Part shown: piece by piece, positions 1 through 5,821 of the stretch
Position numbering within the stretch: position 1 is the stretch's first letter
How the letters are laid out: every line of letters starts with the position of its first letter
Assembly: GCA_030611285.1 (NCBI GenBank)
Contig: JAUWQC010000043.1
Span: 1-7,753, forward strand
Direction of reading: 5' to 3'
DNA from: a bacterium
Lineage (GTDB): Bacteria; Actinomycetota; Humimicrobiia; Humimicrobiales; Humimicrobiaceae
Length of the DNA stretch: 7,753 nucleotides
Translations under genes and position numbers: made by a program
The notes under the pieces: model-generated
What the model saw: the letters and a program-made list of their open reading frames with translations, nothing else
Database searches by the model: none
What the model was told of the DNA's origin: nothing

Positions 1-469
1 ATGTCTGTATTCTGGTATTAAATCTCATAACTATGTCATTGTAAAATTGTCTCGCATAAGCAATATTACTTTCAACACCATTAAGCTGCTCCATTAGTCT
101 TAAAAAATGCTGGTCCGCTTTAAGATTAGGATAATTTTCAGACAACGCAAATAACGACTTCAAGGTACTTGTTATCATATTTTCAGCTTTTGCCTGTTCT
201 TTTACCGTTTTTGCGTCAATACCTATCTTCCTGGCATTAATAACATTCTGCAGGGTTTCCCTTTCATGCCTGGCATACCCTTTCACTGTCTCTACCAGAT
301 TTGGTATTAAATCGTATCTTTTCCTGAGCTGTACGTCAATCTGATGCCATGAATTGTCAACTTTATTTCTTAAAGATACTATGGAATTATATATACCTAT
401 TCCAATAAAAAGCAGTAATATTATTATTCCTGCAATTATTGCTATAATGGAAACTACTCCTGTTAACAT
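1..469 (-). CDS. lemA: LemA family protein, 3' end beyond the window
   Basis: 156 codons are visible from an ATG at 469 and the frame is still open at base 1, so the C-terminus lies outside the window. LemA family proteins are usually about 185-190 residues, so roughly 30 are missing. Residues 5-27 form one hydrophobic membrane segment. A long helical domain facing away from it follows, with family hallmarks: LRNKVDNSWHQIDVQLRKR (33-51), then DLIPNLVETVKGYARHE (53-69), and YNDIVMRFNTRIQT (143-156), which in full-length members leads into a conserved FP segment. The start is supported by AGGAGG at 480-475, five bases upstream. The family is widespread and single-pass membrane-bound, but its molecular function is poorly defined; some members sit next to membrane proteases or TPM-domain proteins. 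The downstream neighbour is not visible. It is transcribed away from the EF-G-like gene. The family call is very secure; the cellular role is not known. Confidence 0.93.
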   Translation of the reverse strand, partial: MLTGVVSIIAIIAGIIILLLFIGIGIYNSIVSLRNKVDNSWHQIDVQLRKRYDLIPNLVETVKGYARHERETLQNVINARKIGIDAKTVKEQAKAENMITSTLKSLFALSENYPNLKADQHFLRLMEQLNGVESNIAYARQFYNDIVMRFNTRIQT

Positions 470-499
470 AATGACCTCCTGGCTATTTTGTTTTTCTTA

Positions 500-620
500 C
501 TATTGAACCTGAGATATTTTACATTTTACTGTATCAAAAATAAACAACTTTAAATTATATCATATAAGCAATTGCAAAAATATAATCCTGTTTTACGGCT
601 GATTTCCTCGCTATTGAACC
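500..620. repeat. 10-bp direct repeat CTATTGAACC, two copies
   Basis: CTATTGAACC occurs at 500-509 and again at 611-620, with starts 111 bases apart, in the divergent region between the LemA and EF-G-like genes. The second copy runs into TTGAACCGGTCAA (614-626), which has a palindromic ACCGGT core and TTGA/TCAA ends, and lies just upstream of the candidate plus-strand -35. The first copy lies in the LemA leader. They could be binding sites for one regulator acting on both promoters, or a chance repeat. Confidence 0.4.
554..562 (-). promoter_or_regulatory. Candidate extended -10 promoter for the LemA gene
   Basis: On the minus strand the sequence TGATATAAT reads from 562 to 554, a perfect -10 hexamer with the TG extension. 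No good -35 is present at the right distance (TATTTT at 582-577), which extended -10 promoters can tolerate. A start near 547 would give a leader of about 78 bases before the LemA ATG at 469. In such AT-rich DNA chance matches are common, so this is a moderate call. Confidence 0.45.
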
Positions 621-634
621 GGTCAATATTGTTT

Positions 635-663
635 TTTACACAAAAAATTTTTTATGGTATATT
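635..663 (+). promoter_or_regulatory. Candidate sigma-70-type promoter for the EF-G-like/CBM9 unit
   Basis: TTTACA at 635-640 (5 of 6 to TTGACA) is followed after exactly 17 bases by TATATT at 658-663 (5 of 6 to TATAAT). A TG at 655-656 adds the extended -10 element. Transcription would begin near 670, giving a leader of about 58 bases to the ATG at 728. No other plus-strand candidate here scores as well: TATAAT at 581-586 lacks a -35. Confidence 0.55.
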
Positions 664-716
664 TCTTCTATTACCTTAATTGCATTTAAGTACCATCAAA
701 TAAAATCTAATGCTCT

Positions 717-724
717 GGGGGGTG
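717..724 (+). promoter_or_regulatory. Ribosome binding site that sets the EF-G-like start at 728
   Basis: The G-rich run GGGGGGTG at 717-724 lies a few bases before the ATG at 728. An earlier in-frame ATG at 710 has only an AT-rich sequence upstream and no Shine-Dalgarno, and this G-run would fall inside its coding sequence. The protein starting at 728 also begins at the position expected for the family, about 16 residues before the P-loop. Confidence 0.65.
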
Positions 725-727
725 TTA

Positions 728-2800
728 ATGAACGGTAAAAGTTGTTCTAATAATAAAGTCATTGGTCTTATTTCAGGAAATGGGGCCGGGAAAACCTCAC
801 TTGCAGAATGCTTCTTATATAATTCTAAAATTACTGATAGACTGGGAACCATAGATGCGAAAAATACTGTTTCAGATTTCAATCCACTGGAAGTCAAAAA
901 AGGATTTAGTATCAGTTCAAGCATACTTAATTACAAATGGAAAGATTCTAATATAAATCTAATAGACTGCCCCGGGTATATGGACTTTATAGGACAGACT
1001 CAGGCAGCAATTAAAATAATAGACAGCGCGCTTTTAGTTGTTGACACAAAATCAGGAGTACATGCTCCCACTGAATTGGTCATAGAACTGCTGGCCAAAA
1101 ATTCCAAACCAATATTCTGTATACTTAATAAATTAGATCTGGAAAATATAGATTACTTTAAAGTTGTAGAAGATATAAAAAGTAAATATAATTTAAACCT
1201 TGTTCCTATAACTACCCCTGTTAATAGCGGAGAAAATTTCTCTAAAATTGTAGATATACTTCAGAACCAGGCATATGAGTATAAAGATAAAAATTTTATA
1301 GGTAATAAGACTTCTGTAGATGAAAACATTAAAGATCAAATTGAAAGTCATCATAATGAACTGGTCGAATCTATAGTTGAAACAGATGACGTATTGATTA
1401 ATAAATACTTAGAAGGTGAAGAAATTGGCGATAAGGCAATAAGTGATGTATTTAAAAAAGCAGTAGTAGCCGGAAAGGTAATTCCTGTATTTGCCATATC
1501 TTCAGGCAAGAATTTTGGCATAGATATTTTAATGGACTATATAAATTCCCTTCTCCCTTCTGCTCTTGATATACCTCCTATCAAGGCAAAAGACCTGGAC
1601 AAAGATTCTGAGGCAGAAATAAAGCCTTCGCCTGATGGTTCTGTTCTGGCATATGTTTTTAAGACCATGGCAGATCCTTATATTGGTAAGTTATCTATAT
1701 TTAGAATTTTTTCTGGAATCATTAAGATAAATGAAAACTACTACATATCCGGCCCAGAAAAAACATATAAATTTACAAATTTATTTAAACTCCAGGGCAA
1801 AAGTCAGAATAATATAAGCGAAGCTTCATGTGGAGATATTGTAGCTGTATCCAAAATTATGGATATTTCAAATAATGATACTATTTCAAGTCAGGATAAG
1901 CCATTAAAAATACCTGAAACAGAATATTTTTCCCCGACCTTGCCCAGAGCAGTTATACCCAGGAGTAAAGTAGATGAAGAGAAAGTAAGCAATGGCCTAT
2001 CCAAATTAATACAGGAAGACCCTACCATAAGACAGGAATTAAATCTTGAAGTGCATCAAAACATTATCTGTGGAATGGGAGAACTGCATCTTTCAATAAC
2101 CAGGGAGAAATTAAAAGAAAAATTCGATGTCGGTATTGATATGTTGGTACCAGATGTTGCTTATAAGGAAACAATAAGAAAAGATGTAAAAGCCGAATAT
2201 AAATATAAAAAACAATCCGGCGGCAGGGGCCAGTACGGGCATGTTCTAATTGAAATAAACCCATTGGGTAGTGGTGAAGGTTTTAAATTCAAAAATAGTA
2301 TTTTTGGTGGATCAATTCCTAAAGGTTATATACCAGGAGTGGAAAAAGGTATCAGGGAAGCTCTACAAAAAGGAGTTCTTGCCGAATACCCGGTAGTAGA
2401 TGTTAGCGTAAATCTGTATGATGGGTCATATCATACTGTAGACTCTTCTGAGATTGCATTTAAAATAGCAGCGTCTATGGCTTTTAAAAAAGGAATGCAG
2501 GAAGCTTCTCCAGTCATTTTAGAACCTATTATGAAATTAGAAATTATAGTACCTGAAAAGTATATGGGAGATATAATTGGAGATATAAATGCAAAAAGAG
2601 GGAAAATTATTTCAATGACTCAAATTGAAAATAAAAAACAATTAATAAAAGCCACTGCTCCCCAATCAGAAACTTTCAACTACACAATTGATTTAACATC
2701 TCTTACCCAGGGAAGGGGACGTTTTATTCAAAAATTTTCGCATTATGAAGAATTACCTCCAAATTTAACCCATAAAATAATAGAAGAAAGGAAAAAGTAA
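728..2800 (+). CDS. Elongation factor G-like translational GTPase (FusA2-type)
   Basis: 690 residues from the ATG at 728; an in-frame ATG at 710 would add six residues but lacks a ribosome binding site. The full EF-G architecture is present. The G domain has P-loop GNGAGKTS (17-24), a switch I remnant KKGFSIS (57-63), G3 DCPGY (80-84), G4 NKLD (134-137) and a G5-like SSGKNFG (258-264). Domain II follows (about 299-390), then III (about 400-475, with GMGELHL), IV (about 477-600, with GRGQYGHV at 499-506 and YHTVDSSE at 568-575) and V (about 600-690). Canonical EF-G drives tRNA-mRNA translocation in the cytoplasm. This protein differs at key points: G3 ends in Tyr84 where EF-G has the catalytic His of DTPGH, and switch I has FSI instead of ITI. 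Tyr at this site is, as I recall, usual in the EF-G-like/FusA2 paralogue group, so this is probably a secondary factor and not the housekeeping fusA. No str-operon neighbours (rpsL, rpsG, tuf) are present, which agrees. It probably forms a transcription unit with the CBM9 gene 5 bases downstream. Its cellular role is unknown. Confidence 0.9.
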   Translation: MNGKSCSNNKVIGLISGNGAGKTSLAECFLYNSKITDRLGTIDAKNTVSDFNPLEVKKGFSISSSILNYKWKDSNINLIDCPGYMDFIGQTQAAIKIIDSALLVVDTKSGVHAPTELVIELLAKNSKPIFCILNKLDLENIDYFKVVEDIKSKYNLNLVPITTPVNSGENFSKIVDILQNQAYEYKDKNFIGNKTSVDENIKDQIESHHNELVESIVETDDVLINKYLEGEEIGDKAISDVFKKAVVAGKVIPVFAISSGKNFGIDILMDYINSLLPSALDIPPIKAKDLDKDSEAEIKPSPDGSVLAYVFKTMADPYIGKLSIFRIFSGIIKINENYYISGPEKTYKFTNLFKLQGKSQNNISEASCGDIVAVSKIMDISNNDTISSQDKPLKIPETEYFSPTLPRAVIPRSKVDEEKVSNGLSKLIQEDPTIRQELNLEVHQNIICGMGELHLSITREKLKEKFDVGIDMLVPDVAYKETIRKDVKAEYKYKKQSGGRGQYGHVLIEINPLGSGEGFKFKNSIFGGSIPKGYIPGVEKGIREALQKGVLAEYPVVDVSVNLYDGSYHTVDSSEIAFKIAASMAFKKGMQEASPVILEPIMKLEIIVPEKYMGDIIGDINAKRGKIISMTQIENKKQLIKATAPQSETFNYTIDLTSLTQGRGRFIQKFSHYEELPPNLTHKIIEERKK

Positions 2801-2805
2801 AAGGA

Positions 2806-4071
2806 ATGAGGAAAAAACACGAAATTTTTTTATTAGACAAATTTCCTTATATTTTATTCGGTATAATTTTAATTTTTTCATTAATAGTTTTTTTCTCGGT
2901 TAGGAGCTGCATGCCGTTAAATTTCTTTTCTAGAGCGCAGGAAGAGACTACTAATGAAACGGAATATTCCCTTTTTATATCTTCTCCCACTAATGACAAA
3001 GTCTTTCCTTTCATCAATCAAAATGAAACTGTTCCAGTGGAAATAAAGGCAAAAGAAGTGGAAAATACAGATTACACCATAAAAATAATGATAAATGATA
3101 ATGAAATAAAATCATTCACCTCCCCTCCCTATGAATACAACTGGAATCCAGGCAGTTCTGGTGAATATGAAATAATAGCTCAACTGGTAGATGATAATGG
3201 TAATATCATATCAAGCTCAAACAAGGTTTCCTTTACGGTTGAATATGAATCTAAAACTGCAGAAGAAGATACTATTATAAGTATTGATGTGGAAGAAAAG
3301 AAAGCTAAGATACTCAGCCAGTCTATTTACAGGTCACAGAATACCATACCTGCCGGAGTCCCTTTATTTTCTTACAAATGTTACATCCCCCCGGTTATAG
3401 ACGGGATTTTTCAGGAATGGGATAGATTTGAGAGTTTTAATGCTTTTGAGCCTACAGTTAAAAAAGAAAATTATACTACTTATACTGATATTTCAGGCAC
3501 ATTTTATTCCTGCTGGGATGATGATAATTTTTATTTTGTAGTGCAGGTAGTTGACGATGTACCCAACCAAAAATATACAGGAAATCAGTTAAATAAAGGT
3601 GATAGCATTACAATTGTATTCGATACAGAATTAGAAGAAGACATGCAAATTCCATTTTATAATAGTGATGATTATCAGATTGATTTCTCACCCGGCAATT
3701 TTTCTGATATATTTGAGGAATCATTTATGAACTGGCCCTCTAATGCTCCTCCCAGAGGGGTTAATGTTGCTTCCATAAAGCTGGCCAATGGATATCTATT
3801 AGAAGCGAGCATTCCCTGGTATAATTTTCCAAATTATATTCCAAATGATGAGGACGTGCTTGGTTTCACTATTTCTATACTGGATACTGACAACCTGGAT
3901 TCAACAGAAGTTGTAATTTCATCTTCGAAGATATTTGACTTTAACAATGCTTCCACTCTGGGTACTATTGTACTGGTAGATGCAGGAAATATTCAGATTG
4001 ATGAAGAGGAACCCGAGGATGAGGGTATTACCGAGAATACCGAAGAAGAGCCTGCTGATGGTAGTGAATAG
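2806..4071 (+). CDS. Membrane-anchored Ig-like/CBM9 (DOMON-like) surface protein
   Basis: 421 residues. A short basic N-terminus (MRKKHEIFLLDK) precedes one hydrophobic segment (13-32), either an uncleaved anchor or a signal peptide; the rest should lie outside the cytoplasm. Residues 55-147 look like a bacterial Ig-like beta-sandwich (SPTNDKVF, SPPYEYNW, GEYEIIAQLVDDNGN). Residues about 190-393 match the CBM9/DOMON-like carbohydrate-binding fold: PPVIDGIFQEWD (195-206), WDDDNFYFVVQVVDD (237-251), KGDSITIVFD (264-273), YQIDFSPG (290-297), ANGYLLEASIPW (327-338) and LGFTISILDTDN (352-363). An acidic, disordered tail (about 398-421) ends the protein. No catalytic domain is visible, so it probably binds a glycan or another ligand. 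The start lies 5 bases after the EF-G-like stop; AGGA abuts the ATG and an AAGG lies about 14 bases upstream, so its own Shine-Dalgarno is poor and translational coupling is likely. Cys35 after the hydrophobic stretch (VRSC) is a weak lipobox. The domain calls come from motif recognition and the exact function is unknown. Confidence 0.75.
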   Translation: MRKKHEIFLLDKFPYILFGIILIFSLIVFFSVRSCMPLNFFSRAQEETTNETEYSLFISSPTNDKVFPFINQNETVPVEIKAKEVENTDYTIKIMINDNEIKSFTSPPYEYNWNPGSSGEYEIIAQLVDDNGNIISSSNKVSFTVEYESKTAEEDTIISIDVEEKKAKILSQSIYRSQNTIPAGVPLFSYKCYIPPVIDGIFQEWDRFESFNAFEPTVKKENYTTYTDISGTFYSCWDDDNFYFVVQVVDDVPNQKYTGNQLNKGDSITIVFDTELEEDMQIPFYNSDDYQIDFSPGNFSDIFEESFMNWPSNAPPRGVNVASIKLANGYLLEASIPWYNFPNYIPNDEDVLGFTISILDTDNLDSTEVVISSSKIFDFNNASTLGTIVLVDAGNIQIDEEEPEDEGITENTEEEPADGSE

Positions 4072-4120
4072 GGTGCTGATTAATCCACTTCTTAATTTTA
4101 AACAAATAACCTGTAAGCCG

Positions 4121-4140
4121 AGTTATATGCTAACTTAGCA
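4121..4140. repeat. Overlapping palindromes upstream of the recombinase fragment
   Basis: AGTTA (4121-4125) and TAACT (4131-4135) are perfect inverted arms around the 5-base spacer TATGC. TGCTAA (4128-4133) and TTAGCA (4135-4140) form a second perfect pair around a single C. The two dyads share bases and cannot form together. They lie in the 116-base stretch between the CBM9 stop and the short recombinase-like frame. They might be an operator, or a recombination core next to the recombinase remnant. Otherwise that stretch holds only a weak AT-rich hairpin at 4141-4156. Confidence 0.4.
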
Positions 4141-4187
4141 AAAATCCCCTGATTTTACCTGCTTAAATAAGATAAAAGGGAGATAAA

Positions 4188-4355
4188 ATGAAATCACATC
4201 TATCTAATTTTCTAATCTACCTAAGGATAGAAAAAAACTGTTCACTACTAACAATCATTGACTACAGATTAGAGCTTGAAAAATTTATTTTATTTTTAGA
4301 AAAGAAAAACCTAAATAATTTAACCAATATAACTACATCTATAGTTAGAGAATAA
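4188..4355 (+). pseudogene. XerC/XerD-type tyrosine recombinase, N-terminal fragment only
   Basis: A 55-codon frame starts at the ATG at 4188, preceded by GGGAG (4178-4182) at good spacing, and stops at TAA 4353-4355. Its sequence fits the N-terminal SAM-like core-binding domain of Xer/phage-type integrases: NFLIYLRIEKNCSLLTIIDY (7-26) matches the family pattern of a helix, a basic residue, an S..T motif and a tyrosine. ELEKFILFLEKK (29-40) and LTNITTSIVRE (45-55) match the next helices and the turn leading into helix 4. A complete recombinase has about 300 residues and a C-terminal catalytic R-H-R-Y domain; none of that is here. Bases after 4355 in all three frames show no convincing continuation, and a promoter for the next gene begins at 4378. 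It is most likely a remnant of an integrated element or a decayed xer paralogue. A retained small protein is possible because the start signals are intact. Confidence 0.6.
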
Positions 4356-4377
4356 CAACATACCAGGAGCATTTTAT

Positions 4378-4406
4378 TTGAAAATTAAATTTGATATTGC
4401 TATAAT
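4378..4406 (+). promoter_or_regulatory. Strong sigma-70-type promoter for the DUF1015 gene
   Basis: TTGAAA (4378-4383) and TATAAT (4401-4406) are separated by exactly 17 bases, and TG at 4398-4399 makes an extended -10 (TGCTATAAT). This is the best promoter in the window. Transcription should begin near 4413, leaving about 60 bases of leader before the start codon at 4474. It begins 22 bases after the end of the recombinase fragment, so the DUF1015 gene does not depend on read-through from the CBM9 gene. Confidence 0.75.
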
Positions 4407-4473
4407 CTCATATCAATTTTATATTAACATTAGTAAAGCTTTAATAATACACTAACACGAAGGGATTATATAT

Positions 4474-5772
4474 ATGGTAGACATTTTACCCCTCAACGGA
4501 CTTTTTTATAATGAAAATAAAATCAGAAATATTTCCAATGTAATCTCTCCTCCTTATGATGTAATTTCACCAACCTTTGAAAAAAAAATATACAATCTTG
4601 ACCCCTACAATATTATCAATTTAATACTTCCTAAAGGCGATAGCAAAGAAAAATATAAAAATTCAAACAAAATCCTAAACAATTGGACAAAAAGCAATAT
4701 TTTAAAATACGATAGCAAGAAATGCTTTTATATTTTTGAAGAAAACTTTTATGTTGGCAGCAAAAGAAAAAAAGTTCTTGGTTTTATAGGCCTGACAAAA
4801 ATCGAACCTTACAGCCAGTCAAGAATAATTCCACATGAACAAACAATACTAAAGCTCAAACAGGATAGACTAAATTTACTTGCGAGCTGCAGAACAAATT
4901 TCGGTCTTGTATATACTCTTTACAACGATAACCAAAACAAAATACTGGACATTTTTAAAAACACCATACAAAAAAAACCATTTATAGATACACCTGCAGG
5001 ATATGATCACTCCTTGAGATTCAAAATATGGAGAATCTCAAACATATCAGGGATAAAAGAAATCATAAAAATAATGAGGTACAAAAAACTAATAATAGCT
5101 GATGGGCACCACCGCTACGAAACTTCTATGACCTATAAAGAAGAAAGTGATAGTTTAAAAAATAAAGATAACCAGGACTTGCCAAATCCCGAAGATTTTA
5201 TACTAACGCTATATATTGAAAGCAGTCAAAAAGACATTTTTATATACCCTTCCTACAGGATTATAAAGTTTAAAAACTATCCCGGTTTAGAAAACATACT
5301 GGAAAAACTTAACATCTATTTTAATATTGAAGCTGAAATTTTAAAATCTTATAAATATCTTGAAAAAAGACTCCTTCAATCAAAGTCTAAAGGTTTAAAA
5401 AGCTTTTTCATATACGGTGAGGATAAAAAACTTTACTTGATAACTTTAAAACCATCCGTTGGTAATATTTATAGTAATAAAAAACTGGCCGGCGGTGAAT
5501 ATCTAAATCTTGATGTAAATATAGTACATAATCTTATATTAGAGGAAATTGAAACTCAATTTAAAATTGAAAAAATTGATTTCACCCATTCTATAGATAG
5601 AGCAATAGAAAATATAGATAACCAGAAATTTGATATTGGAATACTATTAAATGCCCCAACAGTAAAGGAACTGGAAAGAATCTGTATGTCCGGACATTTA
5701 ATGCCGCATAAATCTACTTACTTTTACCCCAAACCCTGTACCGGTCTCGTTATGTACAAATTTGACAGGTAA
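4474..5772 (+). CDS. DUF1015 family protein
   Basis: 432 residues, the family's usual length. It carries the DUF1015 signature elements in order: SPPYDVIS (25-32); RIIPHEQT (117-124) followed by KLKQDRLNLLASCRTNFG (127-144); the diagnostic IIADGHHRYET (207-217); LDVNIVHNLILEEI (346-359); and the C-terminal GHLMPHKSTYFYPKPCTGLV (407-426). The ADGHHRYE and MPxKSTYFYPK motifs are the strongest evidence. No signal peptide or membrane segment is visible, so it is probably cytoplasmic. The biochemical role in this organism is unknown. Proteins I recall as related, such as the staphylococcal siderophore-locus SbnI, have been reported as serine kinases, so a small-molecule phosphotransfer role is a reasonable hypothesis, not an observation. 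The start has GAAGGG at 4459-4464 with 9-base spacing. It has its own promoter at 4378-4406 and a terminator at 5835-5864, so it appears monocistronic. Lysine and asparagine are unusually frequent, reflecting base composition. Confidence 0.92.
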   Translation: MVDILPLNGLFYNENKIRNISNVISPPYDVISPTFEKKIYNLDPYNIINLILPKGDSKEKYKNSNKILNNWTKSNILKYDSKKCFYIFEENFYVGSKRKKVLGFIGLTKIEPYSQSRIIPHEQTILKLKQDRLNLLASCRTNFGLVYTLYNDNQNKILDIFKNTIQKKPFIDTPAGYDHSLRFKIWRISNISGIKEIIKIMRYKKLIIADGHHRYETSMTYKEESDSLKNKDNQDLPNPEDFILTLYIESSQKDIFIYPSYRIIKFKNYPGLENILEKLNIYFNIEAEILKSYKYLEKRLLQSKSKGLKSFFIYGEDKKLYLITLKPSVGNIYSNKKLAGGEYLNLDVNIVHNLILEEIETQFKIEKIDFTHSIDRAIENIDNQKFDIGILLNAPTVKELERICMSGHLMPHKSTYFYPKPCTGLVMYKFDR

Positions 5773-5821
5773 TCAACATTATTTATTATTTATTTACATC
5801 ATAAAAAATTTATAAAAACAT

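Noticed and set aside
1..469. Truncated lemA as a pseudogene
   Set aside because: The frame is open to the window edge and all visible motifs are intact, so the truncation is due to the window boundary.
710..727. Upstream ATG as the EF-G-like start
   Set aside because: No Shine-Dalgarno precedes it, and the G-rich ribosome binding site at 717-724 would lie inside the coding sequence; 728 fits the family better.
676..924. Minus-strand open frame of 82 codons overlapping the EF-G-like start
   Set aside because: It is antisense to the well-supported EF-G-like P-loop region, has no recognisable domain and no family match by eye.
2064..2264. Minus-strand open frame of 66 codons within the EF-G-like gene
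   Set aside because: Shadow of the conserved domain III/IV coding region; no plausible domain.
2896..2910. Lipobox at Cys35 of the CBM9 protein (VRSC)
   Set aside because: Arg just before Ser is unusual for a lipoprotein cleavage site; a plain membrane anchor is at least as likely.
4141..4156. Hairpin AAAATC-CCCT-GATTTT as a terminator for the CBM9 gene
   Set aside because: The stem has one G-C pair and no following T-run, so it is too weak to call.
4072..4187. A dif site or CRISPR-like structure beside the recombinase fragment
   Set aside because: No match to the 28-bp dif pattern that I could align, and no regularly spaced repeats.
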